Shown here piece by piece: positions 54,642-62,801 of a DNA stretch of 64,000 bases (the first letter of the stretch is position 1; each line of letters begins with the position of its first letter). This DNA is from CAUPWF01 sp964367685 (GTDB lineage: Bacteria; Bacillota; Clostridia; Lachnospirales; Lachnospiraceae), in the NCBI GenBank assembly GCA_964367685.1, contig CAYIYM010000002.1, forward strand, positions 103,645 to 167,644, given 5' to 3'. The notes under the pieces are model-generated. The model was not told the origin of the DNA, made no database searches, and was given only the letters and a program-made list of their open reading frames with translations. Made by a program: the position numbers and the translations under genes.

Positions 54642-55333
54642 CTGTACACCTCCCTAAATAATTCATCGATAGATTGTTGCTTATCTACACGAATTTCATC
54701 TACGGTAGAATTCAATACGATGTAACCATTTTGAATGAAAACAACACGATCTAAGATAGATTCTATTTCGGAGATTAGATGAGTGGAGATTAAAATGGTT
54801 GCCTCAGGATTATAATTATTAATTATGGTACGAATAATATAATCGCGGGCAGCAGGGTCAACTCCTCCAATAGGCTCATCTAATACATATAATTGAGCTT
54901 TTCTACTCATAACAAGAATCAATTGCACCTTTTCTTTTGTACCTTTCGAGAAGGTTCTTAATTTTTGATATGGATCAATGTGCAAATGAACAAGCATTTC
55001 GTATGCACGTTTATCATCAAAATCAGCATAGAAATCTCGAAAGAGATCGATGACTTGTTCCACTGTCATAGATTCATCAAGATAGGAACGGTCAGGAAGA
55101 TAAGAGATAATATTCTTAGTTTCAGGTGAAGGGACCATGCCATTGATTAAGATTTCACCCGAGGTTGGAGTTAATAATCCGTTCAATATTTTAATCAGTG
55201 TAGTCTTTCCACTTCCGTTAGGACCAAGTAATCCAACGATTTGTCCTCTCTCAAGAGTTAAATTCGCATCATTTAATGCATATTTTACATTATATTTCTT
55301 CGTCAATTTTCGACATTCCAGAATTGGTGCCAT
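54635..55333 (-). CDS. ABC transporter ATP-binding protein (YtrB-like)
   Basis: A 232-residue ATPase. ATG 55333 (MAPILECRKLTKKY) is used because GGAGGT lies seven bases upstream; an adjacent ATG at 55336 and the longer frame from 55366 are alternatives. Walker A is GPNGSGKTT, the signature is FSKGTKEKVQL (a variant of LSGGQ), Walker B is LYVLDEPIGGVDP and the H-loop is STHLISE. The gene starts inside the end of the GntR gene and overlaps the permease gene, so the three are translationally coupled. Confidence 0.9.
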   Translation of the reverse strand: MAPILECRKLTKKYNVKYALNDANLTLERGQIVGLLGPNGSGKTTLIKILNGLLTPTSGEILINGMVPSPETKNIISYLPDRSYLDESMTVEQVIDLFRDFYADFDDKRAYEMLVHLHIDPYQKLRTFSKGTKEKVQLILVMSRKAQLYVLDEPIGGVDPAARDYIIRTIINNYNPEATILISTHLISEIESILDRVVFIQNGYIVLNSTVDEIRVDKQQSIDELFREVYRC

Positions 55334-55709
55334 CATCAATACCTCCAAAATCTTTATTATAATCACTAATTAATTGCTTCATTTCATCTCTACTGAATCC
55401 AAGCGTTTCCATACGCTCGACAAATGTTTTTACATGATCGCTTGCTAATCGTTTCTTCATGTCTGCGAGTAGGACTTCATCATCTGTTATATAGCGTCCA
55501 CTTGTTCTCTTGGAATACACCAGTGCTAGACGTTCCAGCTCGGCTAATGCTTTTTGCATTGTATTAGGATTTACAGATGCAATAAGAGCAAGTTCGCGTA
55601 CTGGGGGAAGTTTGTCGCCTGCCTTATATACACCAGATGCAATATCTTGTTGAATGTAATCCATTAGCTGTAGATAAATTGGAATACTGTTGTCTATTTT
55701 CCATGCCAT
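55290..55709 (-). CDS. GntR-family regulator, YtrA subfamily
   Basis: A 139-residue repressor. ATG 55709 (MAWKIDNSIPIYLQLM) is chosen because AAGGA lies eight bases upstream. The winged helix follows (GVYKAGDKLPPVRELALIASVNPNTMQKAL, parts: AGDKLPPVRELA and VNPNTMQKALAELE). The short C-terminal part of ~65 residues places it in YtrA, which normally regulates an adjacent ABC transporter. It overlaps the ATPase gene by 44 bases. A strong promoter lies upstream. Confidence 0.9.
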   Translation of the reverse strand: MAWKIDNSIPIYLQLMDYIQQDIASGVYKAGDKLPPVRELALIASVNPNTMQKALAELERLALVYSKRTSGRYITDDEVLLADMKKRLASDHVKTFVERMETLGFSRDEMKQLISDYNKDFGGIDDGTNSGMSKIDEEI

Positions 55710-55750
55710 AATATTGTTCCTTTCTTTATTTGTACTAAGTGAATAATACA

Positions 55751-55779
55751 AGTATACAATTTGAAGGTGGTTTTGTCAA
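55751..55779 (-). promoter_or_regulatory. Promoter of the GntR-ABC operon
   Basis: On the minus strand, TTGACA (55779-55774), 17 bases, TATACT (55756-55751): a near-consensus sigma-A promoter about 45 bases before the start codon. Confidence 0.8.
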
Positions 55780-55812
55780 TAGGTTATGATAAATCCATGA
55801 AAAATTCACATT

Positions 55813-55829
55813 ATACGAATAGTTCGTAT
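55813..55829. promoter_or_regulatory. Perfect 7-3-7 inverted repeat between GntR operon and argS
   Basis: ATACGAA-TAG-TTCGTAT. It lies 34 bases upstream of the minus-strand promoter and 63 bases before argS. It could be a regulator site for either side; the protein is unknown. Confidence 0.5.
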
Positions 55830-55892
55830 TGTTGCACTGAAACTTATATGATAGAATGGGAAAAGAAATGAAAGCTAGTAAGAGGAGAAGAT

Positions 55893-57659
55893 ATGCAAAA
55901 ATTAATAGATAAAATAACATTAGTAATGGAAGAAGCATTTGATAAGGCGGGATATGAGAAGGATTATGCCAAGGTGACATTATCTAACAGACCTGATTTA
56001 TGTGAGTATCAATGCAATGGAGCGATGGCAGCTGTTAAGGTGTACAAGAAGGCGCCGATTATGATTGCCAATGACGTAGTTGCTCAAATTACTGATTGTC
56101 CATACATTAGTGAGATTGAAGCAGTAAACCCTGGATTTATTAATATGAAGGTTGCGCCTGAATTTGTCGCAGAATATGTGAATGAAATGCGCGGATCTGA
56201 AACATTAGGAGTAGAACTACCAGAACTACCAGAAACAATTCTGTTAGATTACGGCGGTGCCAATGTTGCTAAGCCACTTCATGTAGGCCATTTACGTACA
56301 GCAATTATCGGTGAATCGCTAAAACGTTTGGCGCGCTTCATGGGACATAAGGTTATCAGTGATATTCATTTAGGGGATTGGGGCTTGCAAATGGGTCTCA
56401 TTATTGTTGAATTACAAGAACGCAAACCAGAATTGTCTTACTTTGATGAGAGCTTTGAAGGAGAATATCCAAAAGAGGCTCCATTTACAATTGGTGAATT
56501 AGAAGAAATCTATCCAACTGCAAGTGGGAAGTCAAAAGAAGATACAGTGTTCAAAGAAAAGGCAATGGACGCAACATTCAAATTACAGAATGGGCATAGA
56601 GGGTTTACAGCAATATGGAATCATATCATTGCAGTTTCAGTAGCTGATTTGAGAATGAACTATAATTCATTAGATGTTTCCTTTGATTTGTGGAACGGTG
56701 AATCAGATGCACAACCTTATATTGAAGGTTTGATTCAGACTTTGAAAGATAAGAATCTGGCACGTGTAGATGCAGGAGCTTTGGTTGTAGATGTACAAGA
56801 AGAAAGCGACACAAAGGAAATACCACCATGTATGATATTGAAATCTGATGGAGCTTCATTATACGGAACAACAGATCTTGCAACACTTGTACAACGTGAA
56901 GAGGATTTTAAACCAAATCAAGTTGTATATATTGTAGATAAAAGACAAGAGCTACACTTTGAACAAGTATTCCGTGTAGCGAAAAAGGCGGAAATTGTTG
57001 AACCAGATACAACCCTTACATTCTTAGGATTTGGTACTATGAATGGAAAAGATGGTAAACCATTTAAGACACGAGATGGCGGTGTAATGAGATTAGAAAA
57101 CTTCATAGGAGACATTTGCCAAGGAATGTTCGAGAAGATTCAAGAGAATCGTTCAATGGATGAAGAAGAAGGAAGAAAAATTGCTCAAATGGTTGGATTG
57201 GCGGCAATTAAGTATGGCGATTTATCAAATCAAGCAGCAAAAGACTATGTATTTGATGTAGAGAGATTTACATCATTTGAAGGAAATACAGGACCATATA
57301 TTTTGTATTCAATTGTAAGAATTAAGTCTATCTTGAACCGTTTTGTAGAAGCGGGTGGTGAAATCACCACAGGTGCAATGTTGGCAGCAGAAAAAGAAAG
57401 TGAAAAGGCATTAATGCTTGAAATTGCGAAATTTAATGGGGTAATGGAAGTAGCAATGGCAGAATTAGCACCACATAAAATCTGTGCCTATATTTATAGC
57501 TTGTCAAATGCATTTAATCATTTCTATCATGAGACAAAGATTCTGACAGAAGAAGATGAAGCAAGAAAAAATAGCTATATTTCATTATTAGAGTCGACAA
57601 AAGTCGTGTTAGAAAAATGTATTAATTTATTAGGATTTGAAGCACCAGAAAGGATGTAA
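55893..57659 (+). CDS. argS: Arginyl-tRNA synthetase
   Basis: Charges tRNA-Arg (one isoacceptor is in this window at 27972). The 588-residue class I enzyme has an N-terminal additional domain, the signature loop NVAKPLHVGHLRTAIIGE (HIGH = HVGH, about residue 130) and the KMSKS-equivalent region near GKPFKTRDGGVMRL. The C-terminal anticodon domain carries the late LANALNKY-like LSNAFNHFYHETKIL. GAGGAG precedes the ATG. The alanyl editing gene starts four bases after its stop. Confidence 0.95.
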   Translation: MQKLIDKITLVMEEAFDKAGYEKDYAKVTLSNRPDLCEYQCNGAMAAVKVYKKAPIMIANDVVAQITDCPYISEIEAVNPGFINMKVAPEFVAEYVNEMRGSETLGVELPELPETILLDYGGANVAKPLHVGHLRTAIIGESLKRLARFMGHKVISDIHLGDWGLQMGLIIVELQERKPELSYFDESFEGEYPKEAPFTIGELEEIYPTASGKSKEDTVFKEKAMDATFKLQNGHRGFTAIWNHIIAVSVADLRMNYNSLDVSFDLWNGESDAQPYIEGLIQTLKDKNLARVDAGALVVDVQEESDTKEIPPCMILKSDGASLYGTTDLATLVQREEDFKPNQVVYIVDKRQELHFEQVFRVAKKAEIVEPDTTLTFLGFGTMNGKDGKPFKTRDGGVMRLENFIGDICQGMFEKIQENRSMDEEEGRKIAQMVGLAAIKYGDLSNQAAKDYVFDVERFTSFEGNTGPYILYSIVRIKSILNRFVEAGGEITTGAMLAAEKESEKALMLEIAKFNGVMEVAMAELAPHKICAYIYSLSNAFNHFYHETKILTEEDEARKNSYISLLESTKVVLEKCINLLGFEAPERM

Positions 57660-57663
57660 GAAC

Positions 57664-58872
57664 ATGACAGTAAGGTTATACAACGAAGATTGTTATATAC
57701 AATTTTTTACAGCTCATGTACTGCACTGCGAACCTTTGGAAGATACAAAACAAGGCTATAAGGTCGTTCTAGATAGAACGGCCTTTTTTCCCGAAGGCGG
57801 CGGGCAAAGTGCAGATACAGGTATACTTAAGATTCAGAAGGATGATAGCGAAATTCATGTACTAGATGTTCAAGAAGAAGGGGATTGTGTCATTCATTAT
57901 GTGGATAACTTCCTTGAAAAAGGAACAGAAGTGGAAGGTTCTCTTAATTGGGAAGAGCGATTTGATAAAATGCAACAGCATACGGCTGAGCATATTGCAT
58001 CGGGCATTGTATTTCGAAAGTATGGCTACAAGAATGTAGGATTTCATTTGAATAGTGAAATTGCAACGATGGATTTTGATGGAGTTCTAACGAAAGAGGA
58101 ACTAGAGGAATTAGAAATGCTGATAAACCAAGGCGTGTATTCGAATACAAAAGTTCAAATCCTTTATCCAGAGAAAGAGGCGTTAGAGGAATTAGAATAT
58201 AGAAGCAAAATCGAAATAGAAGGGCAAGTTCGTATTGTCGATATTCCAGACTTAGATCGATGTGCTTGTTGCGCACCCCATGTTTCATATACAGGAGAAA
58301 TTGGAAATGTAAAATTGTTAAGCGTGGAGAAGCTACGCGGAGGTGTTAGAATATTCTATGCGTGTGGTGGTCGTGCGCTATTAGATCATCAAATAAAGAG
58401 CAAAAATGCAAAAGAAATCTCGATGCTATTGTCGGCGAAAGAAGATGAAACATTTGAAGCGGTTCAAAAACTAAATAATGACTTCTATAATATGAAGGCA
58501 GAGCTAGTTAAAATACAACAAGAACTTATCCAATTAAAGGTTGCAAGTGTGCAAGATTCAGAAGAAGAGGTCCTCTACTTCGATGAAAATATGGATAACA
58601 TAGGGATGAGAGAATTTGTAAATCAGCTTATTGATAGAAATAAGAAGTTGGTAGGTATCTTCGTAGGAAATGATGAAGATGGCTATCGTTACATTTTAGG
58701 AAGCAATGATGTTGATTTGAGAAGTATATCGAAAGCCTTCCATGAAGCATGTAATGGTAAGGGAGGCGGTCAACCGAAGATGATTCAAGGAAATCTGCAA
58801 GCGACCCGAGAACTCATTTTGGAGTCAATACAAGTAATTTGGAAGGAAGTGAGAGATGAACAATCAAAATAA
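57664..58872 (+). CDS. Free-standing alanyl-tRNA editing protein (AlaX, DHHA1)
   Basis: Hydrolyses mischarged Ser- or Gly-tRNA-Ala. The start ATG 57664 has AAAGGA nine bases upstream; the in-frame ATG at 57637 lies within argS. The 402-residue protein has an AlaRS-like beta-barrel domain (GGGQSADTG), the zinc-binding HTAEH (about residue 100) and a second half CACCAPHVSYTGEIG. A C-terminal DHHA1 domain ends GKGGGQPKMIQG. It is the long (AlaX-L) type. It overlaps the next gene by 17 bases. Confidence 0.88.
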   Translation: MTVRLYNEDCYIQFFTAHVLHCEPLEDTKQGYKVVLDRTAFFPEGGGQSADTGILKIQKDDSEIHVLDVQEEGDCVIHYVDNFLEKGTEVEGSLNWEERFDKMQQHTAEHIASGIVFRKYGYKNVGFHLNSEIATMDFDGVLTKEELEELEMLINQGVYSNTKVQILYPEKEALEELEYRSKIEIEGQVRIVDIPDLDRCACCAPHVSYTGEIGNVKLLSVEKLRGGVRIFYACGGRALLDHQIKSKNAKEISMLLSAKEDETFEAVQKLNNDFYNMKAELVKIQQELIQLKVASVQDSEEEVLYFDENMDNIGMREFVNQLIDRNKKLVGIFVGNDEDGYRYILGSNDVDLRSISKAFHEACNGKGGGQPKMIQGNLQATRELILESIQVIWKEVRDEQSK

Positions 58873-59824
58873 TAGCTACAATCAAAGAAAACAACCATCT
58901 GTTGGATACGGTTTCGGATTAGTACTAATTCCATTACTTATATATCAAGCAATTGCATTTGTTATACAAATCATATATTCGTTTTTTCTATCGGCTCAAA
59001 TTCTCTTAGATCTTAGAGATGAAGTCCCAGAAATAAATGCGATATTTGAACAAGCAACAAGTCAGGACGGTGTGACAACGGACATATCGACTTTGCTAAC
59101 GCCAGAAATTATGAATCAGATTACGGAACAATATCTGGAAGTGGTGATGAGTCACTTGACTACAATTACACTGGTTACATCACTAGCAAGTATTCCTGTA
59201 TTTATATGGTATATGAATAGAGATCGTAAAAAGAATATTGCAGCAGTAATGGTGAAGAAAAGTGGTGTGTTGACATCTGAATATGTGGCAATTGTAGTAG
59301 GATTAATTGCACTATGTATTGCATTGAACAATTTAATTACTTTAAGTGATTTGGCGGAGTTTAGTATAAGTTATCAAGAAACTTCGGAAGCTTTTTATTC
59401 AGTTAGCTTCCCGATCCAGATTTTAGCGCTAGGAATCGTTGCACCAATCGCAGAAGAAATTCTATACAGAGGCTTAATATATAGAAGAGTAAGAAGATTT
59501 ATGACACCAATTGCGTCAATGATCCTGAGTGCAGTTGTATTTGCAGTGGTCCATGGAAATTTAGTTCAGACCTTATATGCAGGAATGTGTGGTCTTGTCT
59601 TTGCATGGCTTTATGAGAAATATGGAACGCTACTTGTTCCAATTTTAGCTCATATTGTAATGAATATAACATCAGTAATACTGACTCAGTATGATATATT
59701 TATTTGGATATTCGAAGAGCCAATTCGTGTTGGAATTATTACAGTAGTTGGAACAGCGATTGCAACTTCATGTTATGTATTCTTAAATGAGAAAAATAAG
59801 CCAATAATAGATGTGAAAATTTAA
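58856..59824 (+). CDS. CPBP-family intramembrane metalloprotease
   Basis: A 322-residue membrane protein with about eight hydrophobic segments. The three glutamate/histidine motifs of the CPBP (Abi/CAAX-like) family are present: EEILYRGLIYRR, FAVVHGNL and AHIVMNI. Family members are predicted intramembrane proteases; the bacterial targets are mostly unknown. The N-terminus overlaps the AlaX coding region by 17 bases, so the two are translationally coupled. Confidence 0.9.
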   Translation: MNNQNNSYNQRKQPSVGYGFGLVLIPLLIYQAIAFVIQIIYSFFLSAQILLDLRDEVPEINAIFEQATSQDGVTTDISTLLTPEIMNQITEQYLEVVMSHLTTITLVTSLASIPVFIWYMNRDRKKNIAAVMVKKSGVLTSEYVAIVVGLIALCIALNNLITLSDLAEFSISYQETSEAFYSVSFPIQILALGIVAPIAEEILYRGLIYRRVRRFMTPIASMILSAVVFAVVHGNLVQTLYAGMCGLVFAWLYEKYGTLLVPILAHIVMNITSVILTQYDIFIWIFEEPIRVGIITVVGTAIATSCYVFLNEKNKPIIDVKI

Positions 59825-59870
59825 AAACATATAAAAACATGTAAAAAAATATATATAAACATATAAAAGA
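59823..59870 (+). repeat. A-rich ~10-bp imperfect repeat
   Basis: AAAAACATAT, AAAAACATGT, AAAAAAATAT and further near-copies follow each other just after the CPBP gene. Confidence 0.6.
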
Positions 59871-59888
59871 TAATTGTGAATTAAAAAT

Positions 59889-59942
59889 AAGCCCTATTGC
59901 AAGGAGAACTTGAAGAAAGTCAAGGCCATTGCGATAGGGCTT
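59889..59942. terminator. Bidirectional terminator between CPBP and VOC genes
   Basis: AAGCCCTATTGCAA pairs with TTGCGATAGGGCTT (one mismatch), followed by TTTTATG. A long internal loop contains CTTG repeats. Confidence 0.85.
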
Positions 59943-59957
59943 TTATGTATGAAAGTA

Positions 59958-60326
59958 TTATTTTGCTGGGATGATTTCGACCCAATATCCATCAGGATCG
60001 CTTATGAAATAGATTCCCATAGCATTATTTTCGAAACAGACGCAATCCATTTCTTTGTGTCTAGCTAAGGCACCCTCATAGTCATCCACTTCAAGTGCGA
60101 GGTGTATTTCATTATCTCCTAGATTATATGGGCGATCCCAATCTCTTAGATATGTCAGCTCTAGCAAATGCTGTGCATTATCATTACCTAAATATACAAT
60201 GTGAAAGCTACCATCTTCTGGTGTGATTTCTCTCTTGATCTCTAAGTCGAGGGCTTCTTTATAGAATGCGAGAGATGCTTCTAAATCTTTTACATTAATG
60301 TTATTGTGTACAAATTTAAAATTCAT
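59958..60326 (-). CDS. VOC / glyoxalase-I-family protein
   Basis: A 122-residue vicinal-oxygen-chelate fold protein with two beta-alpha-beta-beta-beta halves. Metal-ligand candidates are the His in FVHNNINVKD, Glu in LLELTYLRDW, His in EIHLALEVDD and the last Glu in WVEIIPAK. PDGYWVEI is the common glyoxalase C-terminal motif. It resembles lactoylglutathione lyase, but glutathione use is not shown; annotate as VOC. It is monocistronic. Confidence 0.86.
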   Translation of the reverse strand: MNFKFVHNNINVKDLEASLAFYKEALDLEIKREITPEDGSFHIVYLGNDNAQHLLELTYLRDWDRPYNLGDNEIHLALEVDDYEGALARHKEMDCVCFENNAMGIYFISDPDGYWVEIIPAK

Positions 60327-60408
60327 AATTTACCTTCTTTCCTATAAGTATTGTGTGAATATATTATAACAAAAAATGAAGATAATAAAAACTTAATTAT
60401 TTGAAAAC

Positions 60409-60437
60409 TTGTCAAAATTATTAAGATGGTGTATATT
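60409..60437 (+). promoter_or_regulatory. Promoter of the NlpC/P60 gene
   Basis: TTGTCA (60409-60414), 17 bases, TATATT (60432-60437). It implies a 5' leader of about 200 bases that contains the 8-bp tandem repeat. Confidence 0.65.
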
Positions 60438-60516
60438 GAGTAGATAATGTGTTAGGAAAAGTAATTATTATATGTGTGAATCTAGACGAGATGAAACTAG
60501 ATAAAATTAAGTGAGA

Positions 60517-60612
60517 ACATAAAAACATAAATACATAAAAACATAAATACATAAATACATAAAAACATTAATACATAAAAACATTAATACATAAACATAT
60601 AAACACATAACA
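60517..60612 (+). repeat. 8-bp tandem repeat, twelve units, in the NlpC/P60 leader
   Basis: Twelve units in constant 8-base phase fill 96 bases with no spacer. The unit is ACATAAAW, with variants such as ACATTAAT and ATATAAAC. It ends 32 bases before the start codon and lies after the promoter, so it would be transcribed. Confidence 0.95.
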
Positions 60613-60644
60613 AATAAAATATGATTAAAATAAGGTGGGACAGC

Positions 60645-61766
60645 ATGAATAGAATTGGAAAAATGTTAATAGCGGTATGTTTAATGAGTACATTATCAGT
60701 ATCTACAGTATTGGCAGTGCCTTCAAGTTCGGATTTGAAAGATGAACAAGCAGCTGTAAAGGCTGAGGTAAATAGTTTACAAGCGCAATTAGAGAAAGCA
60801 TTTGCAGAAATTGAGCAATTAGAAAAAGATATCGAACAAAAACAAAAAGATGTAGATGCAGCAGGTAGGGAAGTTGATATTGCAGAACAAAATGAGTATG
60901 AGCAATACGAAGCAATGAAATTACGTATTAAATATATGTATGAAGAGTCAAGTAGTAGTCAACAACTTGAGAATATCTTAAATGCGAAGAATATTGTAGA
61001 TATGCTAAATCAGGCAACGTATGTAGATGAATTATATACTTATGATAGAGAAAAGCTTGAAGAGTATGAAAGAACAAAGATTGAGGTAAAAGAAAAACAT
61101 GAATTATTCGCAGCTCAATTAGAAGACCTTGAAGAATCACAAGTTGTCTTAAATGATAAGAAGGATGATTTATCAGCATTAATTTCAAGTAAGCAAAATG
61201 AAATCGCATCATTGGATGCGGAAATTGCAGAAGCAGTTGCTCGTGAAGTGGAAGAAGCAAGAATTAGAGAAGAACAAAGATTGGCGGCTTTGGCAGCACA
61301 AGAAGCAGCAAATAGCAACAATAATAACAATAACAGTAATAGTGGCTCATCAAATAGCGGTTCATCAGGCGGAAGTCAAACAGTTCCACCAGCATCAAGT
61401 AATAATGGAACTGCATCAGGTGCGGCTGTTGTTAGTTATGCAATGCAATTTATCGGTAACAAATATGTATATGGTGGGAATAGCTTAACAAATGGGATTG
61501 ACTGTTCTGGATTTACACAACAGGTTTACAGACAATTTGGATATTCAATTCCTCGTACTTCATCATCACAAAGAAGTGCTGGTGTAGGCGTTTCTTACAG
61601 TGAAGCACAACCGGGAGATTTGATTTGTTATTCAGGACATGTGGGTATCTATATTGGTGGTGGACAAATTGTTCATGCTAGTAACTCGTCACCTTATCCA
61701 AAGGGTGGAATTAAAACAGGTTCGGCTACATACAGAACGATATTAGCAGTTCGTAGAATTGTTTAA
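60645..61766 (+). CDS. Secreted peptidoglycan hydrolase: coiled coil plus NlpC/P60
   Basis: A 373-residue exported endopeptidase. The start is ATG 60645, with AGGTGGG six to seven bases upstream. A signal peptide ends near STVLAVPSSS (about residue 25). Residues ~30-215 are a long coiled coil, and a Ser/Asn-rich linker with runs of Asn follows. The C-terminal NlpC/P60 domain has catalytic Cys in IDCSGFTQQVY, His in HVGIYIGG and a third polar residue in VHASN. Coiled-coil P60 proteins resemble the PcsB/CwlO type controlled by FtsEX, but ftsEX is not here. The gene has its own promoter and leader. Confidence 0.92.
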   Translation: MNRIGKMLIAVCLMSTLSVSTVLAVPSSSDLKDEQAAVKAEVNSLQAQLEKAFAEIEQLEKDIEQKQKDVDAAGREVDIAEQNEYEQYEAMKLRIKYMYEESSSSQQLENILNAKNIVDMLNQATYVDELYTYDREKLEEYERTKIEVKEKHELFAAQLEDLEESQVVLNDKKDDLSALISSKQNEIASLDAEIAEAVAREVEEARIREEQRLAALAAQEAANSNNNNNNSNSGSSNSGSSGGSQTVPPASSNNGTASGAAVVSYAMQFIGNKYVYGGNSLTNGIDCSGFTQQVYRQFGYSIPRTSSSQRSAGVGVSYSEAQPGDLICYSGHVGIYIGGGQIVHASNSSPYPKGGIKTGSATYRTILAVRRIV

Positions 61767-61786
61767 TATATATAGAAAATACTACT

Positions 61787-61814
61787 TGTAAACAAGGCCT
61801 TCTTATGTTATTAT
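61787..61814 (+). promoter_or_regulatory. Promoter of rpsB-tsf
   Basis: TTGTAA (61787-61792), 16 bases, TATTAT (61809-61814). Transcription would start about where the structured leader begins. Confidence 0.65.
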
Positions 61815-61821
61815 TGTAAGG

Positions 61822-61900
61822 TCGTAAAAAGCACGTATGTGGTTAGCCTACCTAGGTGCCGAAATATTCGGTTGAGTAGGAGTAGAAGCATACGGAAGAA
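61822..61900 (+). ncRNA. Structured rpsB leader RNA
   Basis: Nested helices can be drawn: CGTATG (61834-61839) with CATACG (61889-61894), CCTAC (61847-61851) with GTAGG (61876-61880), and CCGAA (61859-61863) with TTCGG (61867-61871). The leader has no T run after it and lies ~30 bases before rpsB. Probably a ribosomal-protein autoregulatory leader; this is an inference from position. Confidence 0.6.
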
Positions 61901-61923
61901 AAAACCAAACGGAGGAAAAAAAC

Positions 61924-62655
61924 ATGGGCGTTATTTCAATGAAACAATTACTAGAAGCAGGAGTTCACTTTGGACATCAAACAAGAAGATGGAATCCTAA
62001 AATGGCACCGTACATCTACACAGAAAGAAATGGTATCTATATTATCGACTTACAAAAATCAGTAGTTATGGTAGACGATGCTTACAAAGCAATGGCTAAC
62101 TTAGCAGCAGATGGTGGAACAGTTCTTTTTGTTGGAACTAAGAAGCAAGCTCAAGATGCAATCAAATCAGAAGCAGAGCGTTGTGGAATGTACTTTATCA
62201 ACGAAAGATGGTTAGGAGGAATGTTAACAAACTTCAAAACTATCCAAGGTAGAATTCGCCGCTTAAAAGATATCGAAAGAATGTCAGAAGACGGAACTTT
62301 CGAAGTATTACCTAAAAAAGAAGTAATCGAAATCAAAAAAGAATGGGTTAAATTAGAGAAAAACTTAGGTGGAATTAAAGACATGAAGAAGATTCCAGAT
62401 GTTATCTTCATCGTAGATCCTAAGAAAGAAAGAATCTGTATTCAAGAGGCACATACTCTAGGAATTCCACTAATCGGAATCTGTGATACAAACTGTGATC
62501 CTGAAGAATTAGATTTCGTAATCCCAGGAAATGATGATGCAATCAGAGCTGTTAAGTTAATCGTAGCTGCTATGGCTGACGCTGTTATCGAAGCTAACCA
62601 AGGTACAGCTGTTCAAGAAGTAGAAGAAACAGTTGAAGTGGTTGAAGAAGCTTAA
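61924..62655 (+). CDS. rpsB: 30S ribosomal protein S2
   Basis: Essential small-subunit protein, 243 residues. It opens MGVISMKQLLEAGVHFGHQTRRWNPKM (the S2 signature, here in parts: KQLLEAGVHFGHQ and TRRWNPKM) and contains FVGTKKQAQDAI, NERWLGGMLTNFKTI and the C-terminal PGNDDAIRAVKLI. The C-terminal 20 residues are acidic (VEEVVEE-type). GGAGG precedes the ATG. It is followed by tsf, the usual arrangement. Confidence 0.98.
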   Translation: MGVISMKQLLEAGVHFGHQTRRWNPKMAPYIYTERNGIYIIDLQKSVVMVDDAYKAMANLAADGGTVLFVGTKKQAQDAIKSEAERCGMYFINERWLGGMLTNFKTIQGRIRRLKDIERMSEDGTFEVLPKKEVIEIKKEWVKLEKNLGGIKDMKKIPDVIFIVDPKKERICIQEAHTLGIPLIGICDTNCDPEELDFVIPGNDDAIRAVKLIVAAMADAVIEANQGTAVQEVEETVEVVEEA

Positions 62656-62667
62656 GAAGTAATGTTG

Positions 62668-62696
62668 AATGCTTCAACCTTATAGGTTGAAGCATT
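62668..62696 (+). terminator. Strong hairpin between rpsB and tsf
   Basis: AATGCTTCAACCT (62668-62680) pairs with AGGTTGAAGCATT (62684-62696), a perfect 13-bp stem with a three-base loop, followed only by TTCT. It may be an attenuator or an RNA processing or stability signal rather than a full terminator. Confidence 0.55.
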
Positions 62697-62740
62697 TTCT
62701 AAGTTAAATTAGAGTTGAAGCGTTTCTAAGTTAAATTAGA
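62687..62740 (+). repeat. 26/27-bp direct repeat between rpsB and tsf
   Basis: Two near-identical copies starting TTGAAGC and ending AAATTAGA lie at 62687-62713 and 62715-62740, with one base separating them. The first copy overlaps the 3' arm of the hairpin. Confidence 0.9.
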
Positions 62741-62801
62741 AATGTAAATAATATTGTAGATATTAATTAAAATCAAATAATAATTATTGGAGGAAATTAT
62801 C

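Noticed and set aside
60517..60612. CRISPR array
   Set aside because: The repeat unit is only 8 bases with no spacers; it is a simple tandem repeat.
61198..61488. 96-residue plus-strand ORF inside the NlpC/P60 gene
   Set aside because: It is an out-of-frame shadow of the coiled-coil and linker region; the strong family motifs are in the other frame.
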